From Micromonospora sonchi (GTDB lineage Bacteria > Actinomycetota > Actinomycetes > Mycobacteriales > Micromonosporaceae), in NCBI RefSeq assembly GCF_014646235.1, contig NZ_BMNB01000005.1, positions 62,001 through 126,000 on the forward strand: a DNA stretch of 64,000 nt, read 5' to 3'. Position 1 is the first letter of the stretch. Each line of letters starts with the position of its first letter. A model generated the notes under the pieces. It did not search any database. It was not told the DNA's origin and saw only the letters and a program-made list of their open reading frames with translations. This document shows, in pieces, positions 7,422 through 16,664 of this stretch. Both the position numbers and the translations under genes were made by a program.

Positions 7422-7946
7422 TCAGCTCGTCGGCTCCTCGCCGGTGAGCAGGGACGGGTCGCGCCGGATCAGCTCGGCCAGCCGGACTGCCGGGTCCGCT
7501 TCCAGGCCGTCCTGGCTGGCCGGCCAACCGGGCACGGTGTTCGCCGACATCGGCCAGGACGGTGGCGGCGCGGCGGGCTGTCCGGTGACCGTGACCTCCG
7601 TGCCGGACCAGGCCACCCGCAGGTCGTACGCCTGACCATCGTGGTCGATCCGGGCGGTGATGATCATCCCCGGGTGCGCCGCGACGACCGCCCGTAGCGC
7701 TTCGGCGGCGTCGTCCAGCACGTGGCGCTGCGGTGCCTCGTGGGCCCGCTCACGGGCGGTGGCCCAACCGGGCCCCGCGTTGCGGCTCTCGATCCGGCTC
7801 GGATCGTCCCCCACCTGGTTCCCCACCTGGTCCGCCGGCGATCCGAGCGGGCCGTCGGTCGCTTCGGTCGGCTCCGTGGCTCGCCGGCGCAGCGCCTCCT
7901 CGCGCCGGCGCATCCGGGCCAGGACCTCGTCCAGTTCGCCTCTCAT
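7422..7946 (-). CDS. Hypothetical protein downstream of the conservon
   Basis: The protein has 174 residues. It starts with a charged helix (RGELDEVLARMRRREEALRR), probably coiled coil, then a polar linker, a helix (HVLDDAAEALRAVVAAHP) and a compact beta section (MIITARIDHDGQAYDLRVAW, GTEVTVTG), ending in an acidic Pro-rich tail. The arrangement recalls YbaB/EbfC-like proteins, but I would not assign it. ATG 7946 is chosen because AAGGGG lies eight bases upstream; GTG 7953 in the same frame is too close to it. It is the last gene after cvnD, 40 bases downstream, and could be part of that operon. Confidence 0.65.
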   Translation of the reverse strand: MRGELDEVLARMRRREEALRRRATEPTEATDGPLGSPADQVGNQVGDDPSRIESRNAGPGWATARERAHEAPQRHVLDDAAEALRAVVAAHPGMIITARIDHDGQAYDLRVAWSGTEVTVTGQPAAPPPSWPMSANTVPGWPASQDGLEADPAVRLAELIRRDPSLLTGEEPTS

Positions 7947-7986
7947 CCGCCTCACCCCTTCTCACGAGGGCCGTGAGCCGGTCGGC

Positions 7987-8724
7987 TCAGGCCCGCTTGT
8001 CCCGGGTGGCCCGGTCCAGCGCGCGGTCCAGGACGACCAGCAGGGCGTCCCGTACCGAGAGCCGGTCCCGGGCGTCGAACTGCACCAGTGGTACATGATC
8101 GCCGATTGCCAGGGCCCACCGGATCGCACCCAGGTCGTGCGCCAGTCGCCCGTCGAAGGCGTTCACGCCGACCACGAAGGGCAGTTCCGCACGCTCGAAG
8201 AAGTCGATCGCCGGGTAGGAGTCATCCAACCGGGCGCTGTCGACCACCACCAGCGCACCGAGGGCACCCCGGGCCAGGTCGTCCCACATGAAACCGAAAC
8301 GTGACTGGCCCGGCGTGCCGAACAGGTACAGCTTCAGGCTGCGGTCGATGGTGACGCAACCGAAGTCCATCGCGACCGTGGTGGTGGTCTTCTCCGAGCG
8401 CTGTCCCGGATCGTCGACGCCAATTCCGGCCATCGTCATCTCCGCCTCGGTGGTCAGCGGAACGATCTCCGAGATCGCGGCGACGCTGGTCGTCTTGCCG
8501 ACCCCGAAGCCGCCGGCGATCAGGATCTTGACCGGGATCGGCGGCTTGGCGCGTGCCGTACCGGTCGCCGTGGGCGCCGTGGCGGGCGGGCGGTAGGGCG
8601 GCGGGGGCGCCGGGTGCTGGGGCGGCGGCGCCGGTACCGGGCCGCCGTAGCGGGTCGCGGCGCTGTTGCCGGCGAGCGCGCCAGGCGGGGCGACCGGCCA
8701 GTCAGGAGATTGCACGGAGTCCAT
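7987..8724 (-). CDS. cvnD: Conservon small GTPase, CvnD type
   Basis: The protein has 245 residues. A Pro-rich N-terminal tail of about 60 residues precedes a Ras-like domain with P-loop GGFGVGKTT, a switch region with DFGCVTID, and the G3-like FGTPGQSRF. The usual NKxD is replaced by GVNAFDG, as in other Cvn GTPases. In conservons the GTPase works with a roadblock protein, a DUF742 protein and a kinase-like membrane protein as a signalling complex at the membrane. It overlaps the end of cvnC by 23 bases. ATG 8724 is preferred over TTG 8727. Confidence 0.9.
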   Translation of the reverse strand: MDSVQSPDWPVAPPGALAGNSAATRYGGPVPAPPPQHPAPPPPYRPPATAPTATGTARAKPPIPVKILIAGGFGVGKTTSVAAISEIVPLTTEAEMTMAGIGVDDPGQRSEKTTTTVAMDFGCVTIDRSLKLYLFGTPGQSRFGFMWDDLARGALGALVVVDSARLDDSYPAIDFFERAELPFVVGVNAFDGRLAHDLGAIRWALAIGDHVPLVQFDARDRLSVRDALLVVLDRALDRATRDKRA

Positions 8725-9184
8725 CAATCACTCGCAGGATGATGTCGGGATCGAGGGCGTCGTCGCTGTCCGTGACGTGCACGTCCAGATGGCCGGCGGC
8801 GCGCAGGTCGCCCACCAGGACCCGGGTCACGCCGAACTGCAACCGGGTCTTGGCGGAGATCTCGGCGACCGAGATCGGCTCACCGCAGAGCGCCACGATC
8901 GCCTGGAGTTCCGGGGTCAGCCGGGCGGCCGTGACGTGCCACGGTTCGGTCGTCGGCCGGGCGGTCACCTGGGTTTCCAGGCCGATCGTCGGGTCGGCGC
9001 CGGCCACCCGGCCGGCGGTGAGCACGAACGGGCGCGGGCCGGTCGGCCCGGCCGCGTCGGATTCCGATTCGACCGCCGCCGGTGCGCCTTCCCGACCGGC
9101 GTCACCGGCCGGGGAGGACTCGCGCAGGTAGGGCCGGATCCGGACCACCGGCTCCTGTTCCGCACCGGCGGGGTCGGTACTCAT
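8702..9184 (-). CDS. cvnC: Conservon DUF742 protein, CvnC type
   Basis: The protein has 160 residues and belongs to DUF742. It has a variable acidic N-terminus with RIRPYLRES, a basic centre, and the conserved winged-helix-like C-terminal half (LTPELQAIVALCGEPISVAE, KTRLQFGVTRVLVGDL, LDPDIILRVIDGLR). It is the third conserved conservon gene and overlaps cvnB by the ATGA quartet at 9181-9184, indicating translational coupling. Confidence 0.92.
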   Translation of the reverse strand: MSTDPAGAEQEPVVRIRPYLRESSPAGDAGREGAPAAVESESDAAGPTGPRPFVLTAGRVAGADPTIGLETQVTARPTTEPWHVTAARLTPELQAIVALCGEPISVAEISAKTRLQFGVTRVLVGDLRAAGHLDVHVTDSDDALDPDIILRVIDGLRAIS

Positions 9185-9651
9185 TGCTGCACTGAATTCT
9201 TCAGTTCGGCGATCAGGCGCGGGGTGAGTGCACTACCGGCCCGGCCGGCGAAGAGCGTCATCTCGTAGGCCACGGTGCCCAGGTTGGCCGACCGGTCGGC
9301 GACCACGCCGAGCACCGAGCCACTGCTGATTGCGCTGATCAGCAGATATCCCTCGGCCATGTCCACCACGACCCGGTTCAGCCCGCCGAGGGCGTACCAA
9401 CTGGCGGCCCCGCCGGCCAGGCTGGTCATGCCGGAGACGACCGCGGCGAGCCGTTCCGCGTTGGATCGGTCCTTGATCGCGGACATGGCCATCAGCAGGC
9501 CGTCCGACGATACGGCGATCGCCTCCAGGACGCCCGCCGTGCTGGACGTGAAGGAGTCCAGCAACCAGTTGAAGGTGCGCGCCTCGGGGCTGAGGTCGCC
9601 GGCCGGGTGGCTCTGGTGGTCGAGGTTCTCGTGAACGTGCGGGCTGGTCAA
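9181..9651 (-). CDS. cvnB: Roadblock/LC7 protein, CvnB type
   Basis: The protein has 156 residues with a single roadblock/LC7 domain (FNWLLDSFTSSTAGVLEAIAV, SDGLLMAMS, GLNRVVVDMAEGYLLISAIS). In conservons and in Mgl-type systems roadblock proteins control the partner GTPase. TTG 9651 is the start: AAGGA lies upstream, and the codon overlaps the cvnA stop (TTGA), so expression is coupled to cvnA. Confidence 0.92.
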   Translation of the reverse strand: MTSPHVHENLDHQSHPAGDLSPEARTFNWLLDSFTSSTAGVLEAIAVSSDGLLMAMSAIKDRSNAERLAAVVSGMTSLAGGAASWYALGGLNRVVVDMAEGYLLISAISSGSVLGVVADRSANLGTVAYEMTLFAGRAGSALTPRLIAELKNSVQQ

Positions 9652-12251
9652 CGTGGCGTTCCTTCTTCGTCGCTGCGGTGGGTACGGACATCGCGCAGAG
9701 CCCGGGCGACGCCCGTCTCGAACGCGTTGATGAGATCGCGGACCTCGCCCGGGTCGCCGGGGTCGTGCGCGAGTGGTGGCCGAGGTGGCGCGGTGACCAG
9801 GTTCGCACCGGGGACCCGCCGGCTCAGCTGTGCCGGCGCGCCGGACGGCGCCGGTTCGACCGGCTGCGCAACGGCTTCGCCCTGGCTCTGCTCGGCCCGG
9901 CGTACTCCGGACTCGAACTGCTCCACGAGAGCACGGGCGGCGACCGGGTCGGCGACTGTGGCATCGACCGCACCTACCGGCGGGGCGTTCCGGGGCAGGT
10001 TGGCCCCGGGGATCCGTTGCCGGACCCCCGGCGCCGGGACCGGCGGGTCGGTCGGTGCCGGCGGGGATTGCGGGACCCGGGCGCGGGCCGAGTGAGTCGC
10101 GGCGGCCGGCTGCGCGTCGGTGGTCGGGGCGGCCTCCGCAGTGGTGGCGAAGGCGTCCCAGGACTCGGCCAACTCCATGCTCTCGGTGGCCCTGGCCAAC
10201 AGCGTCTGGTCGAAGCCGGGCGGCCCGGATGGATCGGCGACCGGCCCGGCGGGGCCGCCGACCACCGCCGGCGCGTGGGCCGGCGGCGGGGCGTCGGGCT
10301 CCGGCTGCTGGGCCTGGATCGCCGGCGCGGGCGGGATTCGGTGCGGCAGGGCGGGCTGGGGAACGGGTGGGGCGGCCGGGACGCTGCCCCGACCGGACGC
10401 CGAGACCAGCAGGGACGATCGGGAAAGCAACAGGGTGGCGGTGACGCCGCCACCGGGGGTCGCCTGAAGGGACACCGTCCAGCCGTGCCGGCGGGCCAGC
10501 CGGCCCACCACGAAGAGCCCGAGCACCTCGGTCGGGGCGAGGTCCAGCCGCTCCCGTCGGGTGAGTCGGGCGTTCTCGTCGGCCAGCCGCGCCTCGGTCA
10601 TGCCGATCCCGTGGTCCACCACGGTCAACCGGGCGCTCTCGTCGGTGAGTTCGCCGCCGACCACGACGCGGGTGTGGGGCGGGGAGAAGACGGTGGCGTT
10701 CTCCATCAGCTCGGCCAGCGCCAGCACCAGGTCACCGATGATCGCCGGGGTGGCGGCCACCCCGGTCGGGACCCGTACGTCGACCCGGGTGTAGTCCTCG
10801 ATCTCACCGAGGGCGAGCCGGACCACGTCGGTCAGCGAGACCGGCGCGACGTGGGCGACCTCGTCGGCCGCACCGGAGAGCACCACCAGGTTGCCGGCGT
10901 TGCGCCGCAGCCGGCTGGAGATGTGGTCGAGTCGGTACAGGCTCTCCAACCGTCCCGGATCGGTCTCCTGCTGCTCCAACCGGTCGATCAGGGCGATCTG
11001 CCGGCCGACCAGGTTCTGGGTACGTCGACCGACGTGGCCGAACATCTGTGCCACGTTGCGCCGGCTGGCCACCTGCCGCTCGACCAGCCGGGCGGCCGTG
11101 TTCTGCACCCGTTCGAAGGCCCGAGCCAGGTCGCCGATCTCGTCCCCGGCGCGGATGTCGACCCGGTCGAGGCGGATCGGTTGGGCGGTCTCCGCCTCGT
11201 CGTCGGCAACCCGGACCAGCTCGGACTCGGCCACCCTGGCGACCCGGTCGGCGGAGCGGGTGAGCCGACTCAGCGGCCGGGCCACGGTCTGGCCGATCGC
11301 CAGGGTGAGCAGGATGACGGCGGCCAGGATGAGCAGGACCAGGGCGGCCACCCAGTACGCCGCGACGAGGGCCCGCTGGCGTTCGTCGCGTACCTCGGCG
11401 GTGACGTCGGCGACCAGTTTCTTCTCCACGAACTGCCCAAGGGTGGTCAGTGAGGAGATGGTCGGGAAGAGCGCCTCCAGGGGCGTGCCGGCGAGCGCGG
11501 TGACCGGGTCCAGGGCGGATTGTTCGAGGAACTGCGGACCGGTCCGGGCGTCCAGCGCGATCTGTTCGATGTCCATCAGAGCCAGTTGATCCGGGGTGAT
11601 CAGGCCGAGGACCTGGTCGCTCTCGGAGAGGAGGGTGGCCATGTTGGCCACGAAGGCGCTGGCCAGCTGCGGGTCCGGCTTCGCCGCGAGCAGTACGAGC
11701 AGAGCGGCGCCGCCGGACAACCCCTCGCTCTTGCGCAGGATCCGGTCCAGCGCCAGCACCTGGCGACCGGCCGAGGTACGGGTGTCCACGTCGTAGGGCA
11801 GGCGCAACGAATTGATCAGGGCGAGGTGCAGCGGCCCGTAGGTGCCGATGATCCGTCCCGGGTCGGCCCGGCCGGCCAGGGCCGCCGTCCGGAGCGCGGC
11901 CAGTTGCTTGACCCCGTCGAGGGCCGCGCTCACCTCGGTCGGCAGGTCGGCGCCGAACTCGGCGCGCAGGTCGACGATCCGGTCGTCCACCTCCGCGATT
12001 TCCTGCGTCAGCTCGCTGCGCTCGACCTGACCGAGGAGCAGACCGACGGTGAGCATCCGTTCCCGCTGGAGGTGTTGCAGTAGGGTGCCGACCCGGCTGG
12101 CGACCTGGACGGTGTCGGCGGTGTCGGCGGCCCGCTGCGCCACGCCGATGCGCTCGACCACCACCGGGAGCGTCAGTCCGAGCATGCAGAGCAGGGGGAT
12201 GAGTACCAGCAGGGCGAGTTTGCCCCGGATCCGGAGCCTACCGAGCAGCAT
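9648..12251 (-). CDS. cvnA: Sensor histidine kinase-like membrane protein, CvnA type
   Basis: The protein has 867 residues. In order: membrane helix about 11-31; an extracellular helical nitrate/nitrite-sensor-type (NIT) domain about 50-290; membrane helix about 297-319; HAMP linker about 319-390; a dimerisation helix pair with RLDHISSRLRRNA; an ATPase domain with N-box ELMENAT and G1 DHGIGM; and a disordered Pro/Ala-rich tail of about 240 residues. It should perceive an external signal and pass it to the roadblock-GTPase module, as no response regulator is encoded here. ATG 12251 is set by GGAGG seven bases upstream and overlaps the preceding gene by 14 bases. Confidence 0.9.
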   Translation of the reverse strand: MLLGRLRIRGKLALLVLIPLLCMLGLTLPVVVERIGVAQRAADTADTVQVASRVGTLLQHLQRERMLTVGLLLGQVERSELTQEIAEVDDRIVDLRAEFGADLPTEVSAALDGVKQLAALRTAALAGRADPGRIIGTYGPLHLALINSLRLPYDVDTRTSAGRQVLALDRILRKSEGLSGGAALLVLLAAKPDPQLASAFVANMATLLSESDQVLGLITPDQLALMDIEQIALDARTGPQFLEQSALDPVTALAGTPLEALFPTISSLTTLGQFVEKKLVADVTAEVRDERQRALVAAYWVAALVLLILAAVILLTLAIGQTVARPLSRLTRSADRVARVAESELVRVADDEAETAQPIRLDRVDIRAGDEIGDLARAFERVQNTAARLVERQVASRRNVAQMFGHVGRRTQNLVGRQIALIDRLEQQETDPGRLESLYRLDHISSRLRRNAGNLVVLSGAADEVAHVAPVSLTDVVRLALGEIEDYTRVDVRVPTGVAATPAIIGDLVLALAELMENATVFSPPHTRVVVGGELTDESARLTVVDHGIGMTEARLADENARLTRRERLDLAPTEVLGLFVVGRLARRHGWTVSLQATPGGGVTATLLLSRSSLLVSASGRGSVPAAPPVPQPALPHRIPPAPAIQAQQPEPDAPPPAHAPAVVGGPAGPVADPSGPPGFDQTLLARATESMELAESWDAFATTAEAAPTTDAQPAAATHSARARVPQSPPAPTDPPVPAPGVRQRIPGANLPRNAPPVGAVDATVADPVAARALVEQFESGVRRAEQSQGEAVAQPVEPAPSGAPAQLSRRVPGANLVTAPPRPPLAHDPGDPGEVRDLINAFETGVARALRDVRTHRSDEEGTPR

Positions 12252-13428
12252 CGAAGGGCCTCCACCGGTCCGGTTCGCGGCCCGGCCCGGCCGGTTGGAG
12301 CGCCGGTGTCTGGTCGCTGGCCGGTCGGAGGGTCGCCGGTTCCCACCGGTCGCCGGTCGGCCGGTCCGACCCCACGGGTTCGGCTTCGACGCTCGACTGA
12401 TCGGCCACTGTCGAGTCATCTTGCGGGCGAGGCAGCCAGCCGCTCACGGCCAGGACGATCAGCAACAGCGCTGCGAGGCCGCCTGCGCCCAGAACCAGCA
12501 GGGCGTCCCGGTCCAACCGGTCGATCCGGTCCGCCAGCAGCCGGTCGATTTCGTCGAGGAGGACCGGTTGGAGCTGCTTGGCCGCCTGCTGCGCCTGGTT
12601 CCGCGCGCCGGTGAGCCGGGCGGTGTCCACCCTGCCGCTCTGGTTCGGCAGGGCGAGCAGCGCCATCGTCTCGACCGCCCGCTGGTAGGCGTCGAAGGGA
12701 TTGAGCACGCTCGCGCCCAGCTGCGCGTTCGCCGAACTCTCCACCACGGCGCGAAGGTTGTTGACCAGGTCCCGGGCTGGTTGCAGCGCGGCGAACCGGA
12801 GGGTGGCCAGTTCCATGAGGGAACGCCCCTGGTCGGCGGCGGATCGCCGCTCGATCAGGATGGCCAGGTCGGTGAGTCGCCCGGCCGCGATCAACGCTTC
12901 CGGCATTTCCTCACCAACGCCGTCCTGCAGGAAGTACGAGTCGACGTCGGGGTCCCGGATCAGGCCCGAGGTCTGGCGCACCTTGCTGTAGAGGGCCAGC
13001 AACAGGTCGGTGACCTCGCCGTACGCTGCGAACGCGGCCTCCGGGTCGGTCAGCGACCGCTCGGGCAGCGCTTCCAGCTTCGCGCGTATCCCGGCCCACC
13101 GTTCGCTGGTGCGCAGCTCATCGCCGATCCGGGCATCGACCGCCGCGGCCTGCTCCACCGCCCGGTCCAGGGTCTCCCGGGGCAGCGGGCGGCGGGTGAC
13201 CGCAGCGCTCTGCGCGTTCACCAGCGCCTCGGTGACCGGACCGAGAGCCCGGAGATATTCGACGCCGAGCTGTTCCCGTTCAAGGGCGTCACGGTCGGCG
13301 TCGACGAACCGGTGACCCTGTATGACAAGGAACGCCACCGGCAAGAGCAGCACGGTGGCGAGTAGCAGCGGCAACAGCCGGCCCGGTGTCCGGGGCCGGC
13401 GACGGACCCGCGACGCGGGAACGGTCAT
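12238..13428 (-). CDS. Two-helix membrane sensor protein preceding cvnA
   Basis: The protein has 396 residues. A basic start leads to a membrane helix (about 18-37), then a roughly 290-residue extracellular all-helical domain beginning EREQLGVEYLRALGPVTEAL. That pattern resembles the four-helix sensor domains of some kinases and chemoreceptors. A second membrane helix (about 313-333) follows, then a polar tail of about 60 residues. No kinase, HAMP or GGDEF domain follows. GGAGGAG lies six bases before ATG 13428, and the 3' end overlaps cvnA, so it is the first gene of the conservon operon. A co-receptor or ligand-sensing partner of CvnA is the likely role. Confidence 0.75.
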   Translation of the reverse strand: MTVPASRVRRRPRTPGRLLPLLLATVLLLPVAFLVIQGHRFVDADRDALEREQLGVEYLRALGPVTEALVNAQSAAVTRRPLPRETLDRAVEQAAAVDARIGDELRTSERWAGIRAKLEALPERSLTDPEAAFAAYGEVTDLLLALYSKVRQTSGLIRDPDVDSYFLQDGVGEEMPEALIAAGRLTDLAILIERRSAADQGRSLMELATLRFAALQPARDLVNNLRAVVESSANAQLGASVLNPFDAYQRAVETMALLALPNQSGRVDTARLTGARNQAQQAAKQLQPVLLDEIDRLLADRIDRLDRDALLVLGAGGLAALLLIVLAVSGWLPRPQDDSTVADQSSVEAEPVGSDRPTGDRWEPATLRPASDQTPALQPAGPGREPDRWRPFDAAR

Positions 13429-13799
13429 GGTTGTCTCCTCCGGCGGTGACGCAGGTACTGCGGGCGGCGTCGACGAGCCGGTCCCGTGCGCCGGACCGGA
13501 AAACTAACCGAACTGGCAGGCCGGGGCGTCGACCGGCCGGGGTCAGATTTGCGTCACTTCGAGCGATGTGACCTAGACGCGTTGCCGTGGCTACCGAGGG
13601 TGGCTTCCCGGAGGGGATTCGACATACTTCAACGTCTAATCCGACGAAAGGCAGGAATTTCCACGATACGAAGTCTGCTCAAAGGTTTGCCCAATGGACG
13701 TTGTGCGGATGACCTCTTCCGGATGACGATCGGCCGAGCAGGACGGACGTACGGCGGATCTCAGCTAACACTCAGACTCCGGGCCGTAGCGTATGCCAG
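13429..13799. other. 371-base divergent intergenic region
   Basis: This gap separates the conservon (minus strand) from the hydrolase-ABC gene (plus strand) and is visibly less GC-rich around 13610-13720. I find no coding frame, tRNA or long inverted repeat. It must hold promoters for both directions; only the -10 box for the plus-strand gene is clear. Confidence 0.7.
13787..13792 (+). promoter_or_regulatory. -10 box TAGCGT for the hydrolase-ABC gene (leaderless)
   Basis: TAGCGT ends seven bases before ATG 13800, and no Shine-Dalgarno sequence is present, which fits a leaderless transcript. Confidence 0.5.
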
Positions 13800-16664
13800 A
13801 TGAGATCGCCGTTCTCGGCCGCCTGGATCCGCCGCGCCCTGCCCACCGGGCGTCGGGCCGTGGCCGCCTCGGTGGTTCTCGCCCTGCTGGTGGCGGCCGT
13901 GGTCTGGGCCCTCTGGCCGGACCGACCCGGTTTCCGCACCGAGTCCGCGATGCTCACCGTCCGATCCGGCCCGGCCGGCGACGAGCCGGTCGACCTGGAC
14001 ACCACGCTCTACCTGCCGCGGGCCGCCGCCGGCCGCCAGGTTCCGGCGGTGCTGCTCGCCCACGGCTTCGGCGGCAACAAGGACTCGGTCCGCGCCGATG
14101 CCGAGGACCTGGCCGACCGCGGCTACGCGGTGCTGACCTGGACCGCGCGGGGCTTCGGCCGCAGTGGCGGTCAGATCCACCTGGACCATCCCGACTACGA
14201 GGTACGCGACGCCCAGCGCCTGCTCGACTGGCTGGCGGAACGCCCGGAGATCCGTACCGACGCGGCGGGCGACCCGCGCGTGGGCGTGGTCGGCGGTTCC
14301 TACGGCGGCGCCCTGGCGCTCCTGCTCGCCGCCCAGGACCAACGGGTGGACGCCATCATCCCGATGATCACCTGGAACGACCTGGCCCGGTCCTTCCTGC
14401 CGGAGAGCACCGGCGCGGCGCCGACCGACGGGGTTTTCAAGTCCGGCTGGGCCGGCATCTTCTTCGGCGGCGGCGGCAACGCCGGTTCCGGTCCGACCGG
14501 GATCTCCGGCAACGCCACCGAGGCACCGGAGGGAGAACCCGCCCCCGGCCCGCCCAGCCCTGCACCGGGCACCGGCCCGGGAACGGCACCTGGCGCGCCG
14601 AGCAACGGGGGCGGCCCCAACCCGTCGTGCGGTCGGTTCGCCGCCGACATCTGCGCCGCGTACCTGCGTATCGCCGCCACCGGTCGGGGCGATCAGGCCG
14701 CCGTCGACCTGCTGCGCCGCTCCAGCCCGGCCGGGGTGCTGGACCGGATCACCGCACCGACCCTGCTGGTGCAGGGTGGCGCGGACACCCTCTTCCCGCT
14801 CGGCGAGGCCGACGCCAATGCCCGGGGCATCGCCGCGAACGGCACCCCGGTCCGGGTCGCCTGGTTCACCGGTGGCCATGACGGCGGCGCCGGCCCGCGC
14901 AGCGACTCCGACCGGGTGAAGTTCCTGACCGCGCAGTGGCTCGACCACTACGTCGCGGGGACCGGGGAAGCCCCGAGGAACACCTTCACCTTCTCCCGGA
15001 TCGCCGGCTTCGACCCGATGGGCCGTGGGCTGGTCGCGACCGGCTACCGCACCACCGAGTACCCGGGCGTGGACGGGGAGTCGCGGCGGGAGGTCACGGT
15101 GACCGGGCCGGCCCAACCGGTGGCCAACCCGCCCGGCCGGAACCCCGCCGCCATCTCGTCTGTGCCCTTCGCCGGCTCGCTCAGCTCCTTCCTCAGCGGG
15201 GTGGCCGGCGACCTCCCCGGGCAGCATGCCCGGTTCACCTCCGAACCGTTGGCCGAGGCCGTCGACATCGTCGGTTCACCGACCGTGCAGATCCGTGCCG
15301 CCTCGGCCAGCGGCGAGGCGGTCCTCTTCGTCAAGCTCTACGACGTCGACCAGGAGGGTGGGGCCACCCTGCCCAGTGGGCTGATCGCCCCGGTCCGGCT
15401 GACCGGCCTGCCGGAGAACATCGACGCCGCCCAGCCGGTCACCGTCACCCTCCCGGCGATCGTCCATCGGGTCGAGGCCGGGCACCGGCTCCGGCTGGTC
15501 GTCGCCACCTCGGACCAGGCGTACGCCACGCCGATCGAGCCGACCGTGCACACCGTGGCCCTCGAGGCGGCACCGGTGAGCCTGCCGACGGTTGCCGGTG
15601 AACAGATCCCGACCGACGCCCTGCTCTGGCGCTGGGTGCTGGTCGGGCTGCTCGCCGCGATCGTGGTCGGGCTCGTCGTGGTCGTCGCCGTCGTCCGCTG
15701 GCGGCACCGCCGCCAGGACACCTCCGTGCACCCGGCGTACGCGGACACCCCGCTGGCCGTGCGCCATCTGCGCAAGGAGTACGCCGACGGCTTCGTGGCG
15801 GTCTCCGAGGTGGACTTCGAGGTGCACCCCGGCCAGGTGGTCGGCCTGCTCGGGCCCAACGGCGCCGGCAAGACCACCACCCTGCGGGTGTTGATGGGGC
15901 TGACCCAGCCGACCGCCGGGGAGATCTACGTCTTCGGGCACCGGCTGGTCCCCGGTTCGCCCGTGCTGTCGCGGATCGGTGCGCTGGTCGAGGGCCCTGG
16001 CTTCCTGCCGCACCTCTCCGGCCTGGAGAACCTGAAGGCGTACTGGCGGGCGACCGGCCGGACGGTCGCCGACGCCCACTTCGAGCAGGCGCTGGAGATT
16101 GCCGGGCTGGGCTCCTCGGTGCACCGGAAGGTACGTAAGTACAGCCACGGCATGAAACAGCGCCTGGCGATCGCCCAGGCCATGCTCGGCCTGCCGGACC
16201 TGCTGGTGCTCGACGAACCGACCGACGGGCTGGACCCGCCGCAGATCGCCGAGATGCGCCGGGTGCTCCAGCGTTACGCCACCGACGGCCGGGCCGTGCT
16301 GGTCTCCAGCCACCTGCTCGCTGAGGTGGAGCAGACCTGTACCCACGCCGTGGTGGTCAACAAGGGGCAGATCGTGGCCTCCGGGCCGGTCGAGGAGATC
16401 GTCGGCGACTCGCCCAGCGTGCTGTTCGAGGTGAGCGACCCGGCGGCGGCCCGGACTGTGCTCGACGGTCTCGACGGCGTACGGGTGCTGGAGGACGCCG
16501 ACGGGCAGCTCGTGGTCGACACCGACGGCACCGCTCGCAGCGAGGTGGTGGCCGAGCTGGTCCGGGCCGGTGTCGGGGTGAACCGGGTGGTGCCCCGGCG
16601 CCGCCTGGAGGACGCCTTCCTCGCCCTGGTGGGCGAGAACTCTCGGGGAAGCGGGGACCGATGA
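13800..16664 (+). CDS. Extracellular alpha/beta hydrolase fused to ABC ATPase
   Basis: The protein has 954 residues and joins two normally separate enzymes. Residues 21-38 form a membrane helix. Residues about 50-600 form an X-Pro dipeptidyl-peptidase/CocE-like unit with nucleophile elbow GGSYGG (Ser167), acid GGADT (Asp329), His360 and a C-terminal beta domain, interrupted by a Gly/Pro-rich insert at about 220-275. Residues 611-632 form a second helix. Residues 650-954 form an ABC ATPase with Walker A GPNGAGKTT (685-693), a degenerate signature YSHGMKQR, Walker B LLVLDEP and H-loop His838. Topology predicts an outside hydrolase tethered to an inside ATPase. The stop overlaps the permease start. 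Confidence 0.88.
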   Translation: MRSPFSAAWIRRALPTGRRAVAASVVLALLVAAVVWALWPDRPGFRTESAMLTVRSGPAGDEPVDLDTTLYLPRAAAGRQVPAVLLAHGFGGNKDSVRADAEDLADRGYAVLTWTARGFGRSGGQIHLDHPDYEVRDAQRLLDWLAERPEIRTDAAGDPRVGVVGGSYGGALALLLAAQDQRVDAIIPMITWNDLARSFLPESTGAAPTDGVFKSGWAGIFFGGGGNAGSGPTGISGNATEAPEGEPAPGPPSPAPGTGPGTAPGAPSNGGGPNPSCGRFAADICAAYLRIAATGRGDQAAVDLLRRSSPAGVLDRITAPTLLVQGGADTLFPLGEADANARGIAANGTPVRVAWFTGGHDGGAGPRSDSDRVKFLTAQWLDHYVAGTGEAPRNTFTFSRIAGFDPMGRGLVATGYRTTEYPGVDGESRREVTVTGPAQPVANPPGRNPAAISSVPFAGSLSSFLSGVAGDLPGQHARFTSEPLAEAVDIVGSPTVQIRAASASGEAVLFVKLYDVDQEGGATLPSGLIAPVRLTGLPENIDAAQPVTVTLPAIVHRVEAGHRLRLVVATSDQAYATPIEPTVHTVALEAAPVSLPTVAGEQIPTDALLWRWVLVGLLAAIVVGLVVVVAVVRWRHRRQDTSVHPAYADTPLAVRHLRKEYADGFVAVSEVDFEVHPGQVVGLLGPNGAGKTTTLRVLMGLTQPTAGEIYVFGHRLVPGSPVLSRIGALVEGPGFLPHLSGLENLKAYWRATGRTVADAHFEQALEIAGLGSSVHRKVRKYSHGMKQRLAIAQAMLGLPDLLVLDEPTDGLDPPQIAEMRRVLQRYATDGRAVLVSSHLLAEVEQTCTHAVVVNKGQIVASGPVEEIVGDSPSVLFEVSDPAAARTVLDGLDGVRVLEDADGQLVVDTDGTARSEVVAELVRAGVGVNRVVPRRRLEDAFLALVGENSRGSGDR

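Noticed and set aside
4841..7447. 868-codon open frame antisense to the Cdc48-like ATPase
   Set aside because: Shadow of the ATPase, whose Walker motifs and -10 box are clear. The composition is Gly/Arg/Gln/His-rich without a family.
13429..13799. Possible tRNA or CRISPR in the divergent gap
   Set aside because: No cloverleaf with a T-loop GTTCGA pattern and no regular repeats were found.
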